From assembly GCA_001939145.1 (NCBI GenBank), contig LSRX01000672.1, forward strand, positions 318,174 to 382,173: a stretch of 64,000 nucleotides of DNA, written 5' to 3'. The notes below the pieces were generated by a model. It was not told the origin of the DNA. It saw only the letters and a list, made by a program, of their open reading frames with translations, and ran no database searches. The stretch is from Symbiodinium microadriaticum. Its lineage: Eukaryota > Sar > Dinophyceae > Suessiales > Symbiodiniaceae. Position 1 is the stretch's first letter; each line of letters opens with the position of its first letter. A program made the translations under genes and the position numbers. This document shows, piece by piece, positions 29,364 to 39,656 of the stretch.

Positions 29364-29408
<45 letters not shown>
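29309..29408. repeat. (GTC/GTA)n microsatellite
   Basis: Long GTA runs with GTC blocks, followed by CTGCCGCTACC-like triplets to about 29475. It gives poly-S and poly-T artefact frames. Confidence 0.95.
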
Positions 29409-29744
29409 ATCGCGACCACTGCCACTACCGCTGCCACTTTCGCGGCCGCTGCCGCTACCGCTGCTACTGCTGCGAGGCTTTTGTCACGACACATGTAAGG
29501 GTCAATAAAGGGTTTGTGGGTGGTGCATGTTCATGAAGAGGTGGAGCAGGACGTAAGGACGAACGGCAGCAGAAGTTTTTGCAAGTAGTTGCTAACCAAG
29601 TACCAGTAAAACAACAAGACGTCAACAACGATAGTCTTGCAGCGGAATTCAGATCACGCAACGACAGCTTGCCGAGACTTTCTCAGAGAGGCCTGGAAGC
29701 CTGGAATGCAGGATCACAATACAGACGGAAGAAAGTAGAGGAAA

Positions 29745-29753
29745 TCTCTCTCC

Positions 29754-29788
<35 letters not shown>
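29745..29788 (+). repeat. (CT)n tract just before a candidate exon
   Basis: A nearly pure CT dinucleotide run followed by CGCCCTCGTTCTTTGCAAG. It could serve as the polypyrimidine tract of a splice acceptor at about 29804. Confidence 0.85.
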
Positions 29789-29792
<4 letters not shown>

Positions 29793-29804
29793 GTTCTTTG
29801 CAAG

Positions 29805-30020
29805 GATCTCTGGTCTACTTTCCATGCTGGGATTCCTCGCCATCCTGGGCATCTTCATGATCTGTGTGTTCTGCCCGCACCCTGCTATCGAGGGCCGCGT
29901 TGCCCCCGAAGCACTGCGCTACGCCGACAGTGGTGCACTTGAAGTGAAGCCAGGACTGCAGGAGGATACCTGTGCACTGCGCGTTGCGGCGGTAGCCATG
30001 GTAGACGGCGCAGCAAGCAG
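29805..30020 (+). CDS. Candidate internal exon with a signal-like hydrophobic segment
   Basis: A GC-rich open stretch bounded by an acceptor-like site (CT tract then TTTGCAAG) and a donor-like GTACGG at 30021. Read in the frame of the ATG at 29824, it gives a hydrophobic segment (MLGFLAILGIFMICVF) followed by a soluble part ending near VAAVAMVDGAAS. The third codon positions are mostly G or C, unlike the surrounding repeats. The hydrophobic start could be a signal peptide or membrane anchor. I recognise no family. The call depends on unverified splice sites. Confidence 0.33.
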
Positions 30021-30279
30021 GTACGGAGGGATGCAATTTACGGGGATTTGGAGCACCCCAGGGTCCTAGGTACCGGAGCCGGAACTCGTCCAATTATGAA
30101 GGATAGCATGGGCCAGCCCTTGGTAAGGCAGGGGGTTTCGGATGCGCAGCGGAGTGGCTTATCCCATGCCTCGGCTACCCTGAACCGTAAACCCTGGACT
30201 CCCAATGCTTGAGCCCTCAAGCTCCAAAAGCCCTGAAATCTGCAACCCTCGACCTGCAAGGATTACAACACTATACAAC

Positions 30280-30362
30280 TACAACAGTAGCAGCGGCAAC
30301 AGACAGAAACAACGACAGCAACAGCGACAACAACAACAACAGCAACAACAGCGACAGCGATG
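30280..30362. repeat. (CAA/CAG/CGA)n imperfect microsatellite
   Basis: CAACAG- and CGACAG-type triplets, giving Asn/Ser-rich artefact frames. Confidence 0.88.
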
Positions 30363-30914
30363 AAACTGGCAAACCAGAACTGCAAAAACCAACAAACCCA
30401 GGCACGAATCTTGCAATGCCCGGATGAAGCCCTCAAAACTTCCATAGTGGAGAAAGAAGCCGTTGCGTTTGCCTGCAGGTTTCCGGCTCAGAGGTCGAGC
30501 GGAATCTCCAACATGTCCACTGCCGCAGATGCGATGGGATCCCAGGCAGGTCCCTAAACCCTAAACCCTAAACCCGAACCCCCTAAGCAATAAATCCCCA
30601 AACCCTAAACCAGGTTCGAGTTGTGAGAGCATAAACCCTAACCTGGTTTACGGCGTTACGCTTCGGCAGCGGCCCCGACCGCTTGTCGCACTCTATTATT
30701 GTGAAACCCTGAACCCTGTGTTCGACCAGCCGGCAGAAAGCCTAAATCGGCTGCTTGCAGACTCTGGCGCCATGGTGTCGGCGCCCCTACCTGCACCTGC
30801 ACACTAAGAAACCCACATTTCTGGGGTTCCTTATTGCGCGTTCCTTCCATGAGTCCTCAAAGAGGTAGGTTAACTCGGATCCAAGTTTCCCCCAACCCCC
30901 AAACCCTCCTCATA

Positions 30915-31098
30915 CTTGGAGGTTCATGGGTAGATATAAGTTGGGCTATGGGGTTCCTTTAAGGGTTCCTTTAAAGGGTTCTATAGGGTTTTTAGGGTTT
31001 AGGGGTAGTTATGAGTGGGGTTGTAAGTAGGGTAACTATACTTATAACCCATATTAGGGGACTTATAACCCCACTTAGAACTACCCATGAACCTCCAT
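30915..31098. mobile_element. TIR element family C, copy 4, with telomere-like insert
   Basis: Starts after TA (30913-30914) with CTTGGAGGTTCATGGGTAG and ends with CTACCCATGAACCTCCA, truncated by about two bases. Between diverged copies of GGGTAGTTATAAGT lies an insert built from GGGTTCCTTTAAAGGG and GGGTTTTTAGGGTTTAG. The same insert type recurs in copies 5 and 7. Confidence 0.85.
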
Positions 31099-31755
31099 TT
31101 TGGCATGGCCGAGCTTCCAGGGAAGGGACTCGGGCACAAGGGGCTTCTTCTGAACCTGGAGTGGGAGAGGCATGCAGAACGTAGGTCAGCCCAAGTCCGT
31201 AAACCCTAAACCCTGCAATGTGGGCTCGTCCTGGCAAGGTGGGAGGCAAAAATATCCTAAGTCCTAAACCCTAAACCCTAAACCCAAACCCCGCTTCTTT
31301 GAGGCACTTTAAGGGTCATTGAAGATTCCAGACTTACAAGCCTCATAAGCGGAGGGGGGATCCCTTTCTTGTGGATGAAAGATAGCCTCAAACAAGTAGG
31401 CTCGTCAATACATGGGACCTGCGAACAAACAGCCTTTTTTTTAATTCAGAGATGTCCGTACCCTTAAACCCTAAACCCGAAACCTTTTACCTTGAGCCTA
31501 AACCCTGGAACCCTCCAACCCTGAAGCCTGCACCCTATGATTGCACCGAAACCTCAAGCGACGGGCGTTCCCCAGCATCTGTAGGTGTCTTCACCTCGGA
31601 CGGTTAGCTCCAACGTGGTGATGGAGGGAGCCGCCCGCTCCGAAGCATTATCTGAATCTGAAGAGCAGCCTTGCAAATGATCCCCGGGCATTATATCAAC
31701 AGTATAAACAAGTAGGTAAGTAATACATGAAGAATTCCATAGATAACCATAGTAA

Positions 31756-31866
31756 GTATATATATATATATATATACATAGATAGGTAGATAGATAGGTT
31801 GATCGATCGGTCGACAGATAGATAGACAGATAGATAGATTGATAGATCGATAGATAGGTCGATAGA
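31756..31866. repeat. (TA)n then (GATA)n-type microsatellite
   Basis: A TA run followed by GATA, GACA and GATC tetranucleotides. The 105-residue minus-strand frame across it is an artefact. Confidence 0.92.
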
Positions 31867-32990
31867 GACATAGAAAGGCAGCTTGAGATAGAGGTTACAG
31901 TGTTACAGTTCCAGTGTGGTGTGTAGCCGTATCTTCACAGCAAGTTTCTTGCCTCATGCCGCTGTCAGATGCCTTGCACTCCGTCGCCAACGCTGTGGAT
32001 AGTTGACACTGACAGTGGCAGGGTTGATCAACCACATGCCCGACAACCGAGTTTTGTTTTCGAAAATAACTCTACTGTTTGTCTTTCCAGCTTGTTTTGG
32101 CAAGTGATGTGTGTGCGGATTGGAAATACAGTCATCCTAGACAATCTTTCCACACAGCCAGGAGATGAAGTACATAAGTAGTCATCGTGCATCACACGGC
32201 AAACGCTAAACTTATGTAGTGCTTAAGTATGTGCCACCAGAGCCCTTCCTAGCCCTTAACAGAATCATGTTGTTTTGGGTCTCCAAGTGTAACGATCGTT
32301 GTTGCCTGCTTTCAGTACAAGTGGTGGAACTGTCATGTCTCGTGGCCATTTTCCAATCAGAGCATACAGCACTTGCATGAGCTTGCCGACTTTCCCATGC
32401 ACAAGGAAATCCCCGCAAAAAAAGAGGGCGTTCCTAGTGGGTACTACCTGCCCACCGAGTTGCCCCACTCCGCTTGCAATAAGTGGACGCCTCGGGAGGG
32501 ACTGATTAACCTTGAAACTAACCCTCAATCCTTTACCTGAAATCCCTCTAAACGGTCGGATCTGCAGCCGTTGGACTGCACTGATACATACTACTATGTA
32601 GAAGTACTACTTGGATGGAACACAAGCTTCTGAGGACGTTTGCTGTATTGGAGCTGTGTGGACTCACCCACATCTGCCAGGTACGATGCCTCGAAGCCAC
32701 AGAGGAGTCTAGCATAGCACGATCTTAGAAGCCTTCTATTACTATAGGGTCGTTCAAGAACTAGACCGGTTTTGGGCATGTTGCAGTCGAATAGTATTGT
32801 CATAAGGGACAAGGGAAAAGTTTCGATACGTATCCAGGCCCCTATAGACGACATCGTCTGCTGTGAGCTCACCTCCCACGCAAGGACAACACTCTTACAG
32901 AGCAAGGGCCGGACACCTCTGTGCCGCATCGTCCTGAACCAGTTGATTTTGAAAGAGTGGCAGTGTAAGAATGATCATGCTCAGGACCTT
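31867..32990. other. No gene seen
   Basis: This stretch lacks telomere-like repeats, which is rare outside the LINE, and it has several overlapping frames of 70-110 codons on both strands (for example near 32265-32528 and 32594-32929). None has a motif or dominates the others, so I do not call a gene. It could hold exons. Confidence 0.4.
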
Positions 32991-33165
32991 AAACCCTAAG
33001 CCCTGAAACCCCAAACCTACACCCTAAAGCCCGAAACCCCCAAACCCTAAACCCTTAAACCCCTAAACCCCTAAATCCCTAACCCCTTAAACTCTTAAAC
33101 CCCTAAACCCCTAAACCCCCAAACCCTTAAACCCTTTTAAATCCCTAACCCCTAACCCTAAATCC
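32990..33165 (-). repeat. CCCTAAA-type array
   Basis: About 170 bp of CCCTAAA, CCCCTAAA and CCCTTAAA variants. It runs into the family C fragment at 33166. Confidence 0.88.
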
Positions 33166-33245
33166 TAAAAACCCTATAGAACCCTTTAAAGGAACCCTTA
33201 AAGGAACCCCATAACCCCACTTATTACTACCCATGAACCTCCAAG
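33166..33245. mobile_element. Family C fragment, copy 5, fused to a CCCTAAA array
   Basis: Right half of a C element (CTACCCATGAACCTCCAAG), preceded by AACCCTTTAAAGGAACCC. That is the reverse complement of the insert seen in copy 4, so copies 4, 5 and 7 descend from one composite ancestor. Confidence 0.75.
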
Positions 33246-33256
33246 CAGGCCTGCAA

Positions 33257-33461
33257 TACTCCTTCAGTTAAGGAAGGAAACCTTAGGGGCTTCATGTTAT
33301 GATTTAAGCTATATTCCTTAATTAAGTTAAGGAAGAAACCCTTAAATTATAAGGGGCTTCATGTGATGATTTGAGCTGTATTCCTTAATCAAAGCATAGA
33401 CCTTAACTTAATATGGGGCTTAAGCTCTATTCCTTGGTTAAGGGGTATTGGGCTCTCTGGG
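33257..33461. mobile_element. Family A relic with tandemly repeated core
   Basis: Three diverged copies of the family A core (TAAGGAA...CTTAAATTATAAGGGGCTTCATG...ATATTCCTTAATTAAG) in a row. The row closes with GGGGTATTGGGCTCTCTGGG. The left TIR is missing. Confidence 0.75.
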
Positions 33462-35051
33462 CACGCGACTCTGAACAGCTCAGCGAGTCTTAGGGTTGTT
33501 GGTTTTAGGGTTTTGGGTTAAGGTTTAGGGTTTTTGGGCTTGGGGGTAGGGGCTGAGGGTCGTTGGTTTTAGGGCTTGGGGTTAAAGTTTAGGCGTTTTT
33601 GGTTTAAGGGTTGAGGGTGTATGGGTTTAAAGTTGTTGGTTTTAGGGATTTGGGTTCAAGTTTAGGGTTTTTGGTTTAAGGGTTTAGGGTGTAGGGGTTT
33701 AGGGTTTAGGATGTCCTACAAGAGTCTGACTCGTCATAGGTCGCATAGCTGAATACCTCTTGTGGGGCTGAGGAGTTTCATTATTTTTTTGGAATGTGTC
33801 GGATTTGGTTTCAGAAGATGGGAGACCTCGATGAAGACAATGAAAGTAGGATTTTTCAGGGCCCCTAAACAAGCTTTTTTTCAGAGCTCCCAGTCCCCCT
33901 CCCAGTGAAGCGAAGCATCGACGTCAATCTGCACTGTCTAAGTCCTGCGAATCTGAAGACCATTCCTACCTGACACACCTTGCAGGAGGTTTGTCTGCTG
34001 CGCCAGTGTATAGGTCTTCTGGCGCACAGGTCGTGATGTTGTGGAAGTTTGGGTGATCTTGATATGTGGATCGTGAATAGTGCCATCCTATTTCTATCAA
34101 ATGTGTTCCCTGCCTTTATGGAAAAGGTTCCATTTGTTTTGAAGCTGACTTGGTGCTACGGGACCGGACGTCGCAGCGCCAAGCCCAAGAGCGAGGGTCT
34201 GCTTGGTCCTAGCCCGAGCTTTGTGCGGGAGCGGTTTTGAAAAGGTGCCCAAAGTCTAAGCCAGACCCCTCAACCCTGAATCTTATAAACCCTAACACCA
34301 TTCGAGTGGCGCCAGGAACCCGCAACCAGTAAACCCGAGCAAAGGGCCCCTTGAACCTGCAAACCTTGAAGCCCTCAATTCGGAAACCCGAACCCCTATT
34401 CCAAAACCATAACGACTATAACGGTTAAGGTTGAGGGAGTCGAGGGTTCAGGATTTACTCTAATTCTCCAAATCCAAATCTAAGAATTTGAAGGTTTGTG
34501 GTTAAGCGCATCTTAGGGCTTCGGGGTCTCTAGAAGGGTTGTGGGTGGTCTGAGCAGGAGGCAAAGGGAGGAGGTTCAGGGCTCTGGGATCAGCTACTAC
34601 GGCCGCCTAATACCAAGAAACATGGTTCCCTTGTAAAAGTAGCTGTGTAATTTTGCTACAATATAACACCAAACATCCAAAATCCTACTCCAACAGCCAC
34701 GGCCCGTATATTACCAAACTCCCATGTCTTACGTCGCTTCAGCTCCACGAAAAATAAATAAAGAGCAATGCTAAACACTAAACCCTAACACCGTAAGGCC
34801 CTACCCCTTAAACCCCCAAAAAGCCCTGAACCCGAAAAACCTAAAGCCCGAAACCCTTCAACCCTAAGCCCGAAACCCTAAACCCCTTAACCCCTAAAGA
34901 CCCTAAACCCCTACTAAACCCTCAAACCCCTAAAAACCTAAAACGCACCCCGTAACCCCTAAAACCCCCAAAACCCTAAAAGACAGAGCGGCAACGAAAT
35001 GAGGGGAGCGAGTTTGGGAGCCTCCGGCCTGAAGGGTTTCAACATTCCCTA
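33462..35051. other. No gene seen; TTTAGGG then CCCTAAA stretches
   Basis: Degenerate TTTAGGG/TTTTGGG sequence at 33490-33715 and CCCTAAA-type sequence at 34780-34980. Between them are short frames without motifs. Confidence 0.5.
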
Positions 35052-35159
35052 GGGCTCCAGTTACCTAAATAGTAGGGGTTTAGGGTTTAGGGTTTAGGGT
35101 AGGTTACTGGGGTACATAATATATGGTTAGTAACCCACTAATTTAGGCAACTGGAGCCC
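35052..35159. mobile_element. TIR element family H with internal telomeric tract, TA-flanked
   Basis: Ends GGGCTCCAGTTACCTAAAT and ATTTAGGCAACTGGAGCCC, with TA at 35050-35051 and 35160-35161. Inside, three to four perfect TTTAGGG units (about 35078-35100) sit between TA dinucleotides. Confidence 0.8.
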
Positions 35160-35854
35160 TAGCGATTCGACATCATGCAATCCAATCCGAGGGCTAATGC
35201 GACTAACTAGGGTGTTGCGTTTTAGGGTTTGGGACAGAGGGTTTTTGGTTTTGGGGGGTTAGCGTTTTGGGGTTTTACGGTTTAGGTTCTAGGCCTGGGC
35301 ATTCAAGACCCGCTGCTCCCATCCCATGTCTGTGTCCACATCAAGTTTAACAGCTTGGGGTGGATGAGTTCGAGGTCGGCACTGGGAGGTGTGCGCATTC
35401 ACGGAAGCAACTGACCCTCGCACGACCCACGATAGAGTAATAGACATGGTGACATGCAGAGCCTTGGGCGACTTTGGGCACCGTCTCTGGTGCTTGAGAC
35501 ACCAGACCGGCAGGCATCTCTCATGTGGTGCCACAGGCGAAAGATCGAGAGGCACCTGCTAGCTATAGAGGACCGGTCGGCACATGCGCGCACAAGGGTG
35601 TCAGTCATGCATCCTCCACATCAACTTTTAAGCATCACAAAAATCAACGAATGGTTGAGCATCAGGTCTACGGTTACGAGCGGAAGGGGCAACAGGTGCT
35701 TGATGATGTTGGAATTTTCTAGTTCTGACCAACACTTAAACCGCCCGTGTGCAGGTGCTGGTTCGTTTTGTCCTCGCAGACTTCAACCCTTTGTCGGCCT
35801 TTGCTGCCATTTATCTGCCTTCGCTGTAAGACCCTGGTATGACAGGAGCAACAT

Positions 35855-36490
35855 GCATCCATACATGCATGCTTGCTTGCACACATGCATACTTACTTAC
35901 ATGCCTACATGCTTACATAAAGATCCGTCCGTCAAGAGTCTGTACATGTTATACATGTGGTGCAGATGCATAGCTAGACAGATCGAGAGACAGAGAGATA
36001 GATAGATACACTGATAGATAGATAGATAGATAGATAGGTAGGTAGGTAGGTAGGTAGGTAGGTAGATAGATAGATACATACATAGATGAAAGACAGATAG
36101 AAAGATAGATAGTAAGATATTGAAAGATCGATAGACAAACAGGTCGAACGAGAGCTAGAAAGGTGACAGATAAGAGAAGTACGTAGTTAGGCAGACTGAT
36201 AGGTTGAGAGGTCGGTAGATTTTTAGACGGACATAGCTAGCAGTCGGATATAGACATAGACATACAGATAAACATAGGCATAGGTATATGCATAGACATA
36301 GGCACATAAACATGGTCATAGACATGGACACAGGCAGAGAAACGAGATAGGTAATCAGGCAGACAGTGGGGGCGAGAGAGGGAGAGGGAGATGGAGAGAG
36401 TCAGAGGGAGAGGGCGCGGGAGAGCGAGAGCAAGAGGGTTTAGGGTTTAGGGTTTAGGGTTAGCGAGAGAGAGAGAGAGAGAGAGAGAGA
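35855..36490. repeat. Large GATA/GGTA/GACA block ending in (GA)n
   Basis: CATA/CTTG-type repeats, then GATA and GGTA tetranucleotides (about 35995-36115), then a long decayed zone of ATAGACATA-like and GAGAGG-like sequence. There is a short TTTAGGG run at 36437-36461 and a final GA run. Frames across it are artefacts. Confidence 0.9.
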
Positions 36491-36581
36491 TTGACTTGGG
36501 GATGCCGTAGCACATGGTGCCGGTGTGTCATCCTAAAGGGTTTGCTGATCCCCCCCAAGATCAAAAGCCCTGTAAACCCTA

Positions 36582-36714
36582 CCTGGAGGGTTGGGGGACT
36601 AAGTAAGTGGGTAATAAGTAGCCTTGCAAGGACCTTAAGAGGGATCCCAATTGGGGGTTATGATGTTTATACCTCCATAAAATAATTGCTGACTAATTCC
36701 CCCGAGCCTCCAAG
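36582..36714. mobile_element. TIR element family F, copy 4, TA-flanked
   Basis: 133 bp, ends CTGGAGGGTTGGGGGACT and CCCCCGAGCCTCCAAG, with TA at 36580-36581 and 36715-36716. The interior GGGATCCCAATTGGGGGTTATGAT matches the family. Confidence 0.88.
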
Positions 36715-37130
36715 TAAACCTTAAGCCTCTCACCCTAGAGCCTATACAGCCCCGTTTCTTGGGTTTACGAGCTCCAAACGTCGGCCACGGGCCCGTCGTG
36801 TCTAAACCCTTAAACGGTCTAGGGTTGTGGGTTGTTGGGTTTGAGGGTTCCCTATTTTCGGAAACACCCATATGACGCGTGCCCCTTGTGCGTGCGATGG
36901 GGCAGGAAGTTTGTCTCTAGTCCCAGTCCCGGCGGCCGAAAAAGTTCGACGGAGGCTAGCTCACGAGAAAAAGAAACCCTGAACCCTGAACTTCCCTAAA
37001 CCCTAAACCCCGAAACCCTACTTTCCCACCGACTACACGCTTAAAACCTTAGCTCCTTGGCATCCTGATCCCCAAAGCTCTTAGCCCCGAACCCTAAACC
37101 CGGAACACTACACCCTATCCTATCGAGTTA

Positions 37131-37207
37131 CTTGGAGGTTCCTGGTTGGTTATAAGTAGGGGTATAAGTCCCCTAACATGGGTTATAATGATAGTTACCT
37201 TATGTCA
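37131..37207. mobile_element. Family C left half, copy 6
   Basis: Begins after TA (37129-37130) with CTTGGAGGTTCCTGGTTGG. It breaks off near 37207, where a family B element starts within a few bases, so the right half has been lost. Confidence 0.78.
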
Positions 37208-37210
37208 TAA

Positions 37211-37314
37211 GGTTGATGATATAAATCCTGCATTACCCCATGTTGAGGAATATATATCATAATTCCCATAGCTTAGGGTCCTTCAGGTAATGCTAAGGAT
37301 TTATATCATCAACC
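37211..37314. mobile_element. TIR element family B, copy 2, inverted core
   Basis: Ends GGTTGATGATATAAATCC and GGATTTATATCATCAACC. The core is in the opposite orientation to the other copies (CATAATTCCCATAGCTTAGG). It is followed at once by a CCCTAAA tract. Confidence 0.88.
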
Positions 37315-37683
37315 CCTAAACCCTACCACCCTAAACCCCAAAACCCTAAACCCCTAAACCCTAATCCCTAAACGCCTAAACCCCCTAAACCCTATATCAT
37401 CCACAGTAGAGTTGCGGGTTTCGAGGAGGCGTTCCTGGCAGATGCATAGCCCAGGTCTAAAGAGGGCTTACGATCCACCTTAGAGTAGGGTTGAGGGTTT
37501 AGGGTTTAGGATTTAGGGTTTAGGGTTTTGGGTTCAGGGTTTGGGGTTTAGGATTTAGGGTAGTCCATCATAAGATGATCACACGGATCTTGATGTTTAG
37601 GGTGCTTCAATCACGGATTCGAGATGAAAGTCGGCCCAGACCCTGGGCTGCAGTGGTTACTTGGCTTTCTTACATTCTTACTA

Positions 37684-37782
37684 CTGTAGGTGATAAAAAT
37701 CCTGCATTACCTTAAGGACCCTTAACTATGGGAATTATGGTATATTCCTTATTATGCAATGCAGGATTTATATCATCAAGCG
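37684..37782. mobile_element. TIR element family B, copy 3, TA-flanked
   Basis: 99 bp with TA at 37682-37683 and 37783-37784. The core CCTTAAGGACCCTTAACTAT matches copies 1, 4 and 5. Confidence 0.88.
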
Positions 37783-37844
37783 TAGTACAGGACCCGACAG
37801 GTATAATCGGCTATCCACGAAAACTTGCTACAACCTAGGGTCTA

Positions 37845-37934
37845 CCCATAGGCCCCTAAGTAGTTCCTTTTTATGGTTTACATTTAGAATTCTATAAGAT
37901 AATCCCGAAACGGAACTACTTAGGGGCCTATGGG
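37845..37934. mobile_element. TIR element family D, copy 1, TA-flanked
   Basis: 90 bp, ends CCCATAGGCCCCTAAGTAG and CTACTTAGGGGCCTATGGG, with TA at 37843-37844 and 37935-37936. This un-nested copy defines the family D boundaries. Confidence 0.9.
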
Positions 37935-38208
37935 TAACTATGCATGCATGTAAACCATGGCAAAAGCGGTATACCTCTAAGGATGCCGATATGCAATTTA
38001 TGCTGAACTAACTCACACTCAGGAGCTAGATGTCTTGCTCTCGAGGGCGCTCTCGCTGTTTTGATTGCGAGCCTTAAGTTAAGCCATACATCCCCAACGT
38101 CCGAAGCCTTTTGGCGCTGTAAGCCCTATAAGCCCTAAAACTGTAAACCCTAAACCACTAGCTAATGCGACTGCAAGCTTGGCGCCGAGGCTTCGCTCTG
38201 CACTGCCC

Positions 38209-38221
38209 GCCATTTTGGCTC
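38209..38221 (+). other. Spliced-leader-like 13-mer
   Basis: GCCATTTTGGCTC followed by GAAG matches the core of the dinoflagellate spliced leader (…TAGCCATTTTGGCTCAAG), but the preceding five bases differ and one base is inserted after the core. It could be a decayed SL relic or a chance match to a partly palindromic sequence. No clear SL RNA gene follows. Confidence 0.25.
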
Positions 38222-39172
38222 GAAGAATTTGGTCTAGTAAGGGTTCATGAGCTGCCGATAAAGGTTCTTTAACACTTAAGGTGTAGGGACTAGGGGCGTT
38301 GGGATTTCAGCGCTCAGGATCGTTTCAGGTTTCGGGTTGCAGGTGTGTGCGTGTCCCATATTGCCTCATTTTTTAGGGGCTAGTCAGGGAGGTATGGAGG
38401 TGCCGGTTGCTTAGTTGTGAATCCGAACCCGACACTGAAACTGAAGCACCATAGATACTAAACTAAACCAAACCGCGAAGTGGGTCTTCAGTGACTGGAT
38501 TGCGTAGCACTGAGTTACAGGTGCTAAACCTGAAGGCGTGCTAGAAAGACATCCCAGCCCCGAGTACAACCTATTCCCGGACCTGCCGTAGTTCTGCGCA
38601 GCCGGGCTGCCAAGCAGATGAAAGTCGTGCTGGCGGGTTTCCCGGTGTTCTTTACCGCCTGCTTCGCACAGGAGGCAGCTCCCCCGGATAATATAGGGAC
38701 CTAAGAAGCAAAGTATAGGATTTTTTTGTTGGCGTCTTTTCGCTGGTCTTGGTTAGGGATTAGTGTTTAGGGTTATACCATGCTGTACTCCAAGGACCTA
38801 TTGTAATTGCTACGGCCCCCAATACTGGTAACCCTACCAAAGGATACTAAGGCTCTACATACAGTTATACTGTTCCATGGGGGCTTCCCTCACAAAATTG
38901 TGGTGTGGTATGCCCCAAAACTTTACCTGCATGCCTTGTTCAGCCCAAGCTAACCGGTAAGCTCTATAAGTCCTAAACTCCTGAACCCCAAGCCCCTAAA
39001 AGCCTGCAGCCCCTAACTCCAAAACCCCCAAAACAAAAAACCCAAAACCCTCAAGCCTTCAACTCCTAAACGCCAAAACCCCGCAGAGTACAGGAGACTC
39101 AAAGAGGACTCCGGGCCGCCCTCCGTGGTGCAGGACACCCTCATTTCGAAACCCCGAACTGCCCAAGTCCTA

Positions 39173-39273
39173 CTGTTGATGCTATAAATCCTGCATTACC
39201 TTAAGGACCCTAAACTATGGGAATTATGGTATATTCCTTATCATAGGTAATGCAGGATTTATATCATCAACCG
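39173..39273. mobile_element. TIR element family B, copy 4, TA-flanked, 101 bp
   Basis: Ends CTGTTGATGCTATAAATCC and GGATTTATATCATCAACCG, with TA at 39171-39172 and 39274-39275. A TTTAGGG tract begins immediately to the right. Confidence 0.92.
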
Positions 39274-39592
39274 TAGGGTTTGGGGTTTAGGGCTGTTTCT
39301 TTCCGGCTCGTTCAGGCTAGGTGTTTACGGTTTAGGGGGTCCTGGCAGAGCTGAGATCCGTAGCTTGATACATTTAGGGTTTAGGGTTTACGGGTTTAGG
39401 GTTTAGGGTTTGGGGGGTCTGCATGATCTCGGGGTATGGGTGGGGAAAGTGCTATGAGTGGGTTGAGCCTTGGATGTCTTTGCGCTCCACTGATTCAATT
39501 CGCTTCACTTCAGTCAGACCTCGAACCATATGCCTCGCGGGGACTGTCCGAGTGTGAGCGCCGAAAACCTGAACCTTTAACGCCCCCCCCCC

Positions 39593-39656
39593 NNNNNNNN
39601 NNNNNNNNNNNNNNNNNNNNNNNNNNNNNNNNNNNNNNNNNNNNNNNNNNNNNNNN
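39593..39656. other. Assembly gap of 64 N
   Basis: The gap follows a run of C and a CCTTTAACG segment. Frames spanning it are not interpretable. The gap length may be a placeholder. Confidence 0.99.

Noticed and set aside
35855-36490. The regularly spaced GATA block as a CRISPR-like or regulatory array
   Set aside because: It is simple tetranucleotide repeat that decays gradually, with no unique spacers of constant length.
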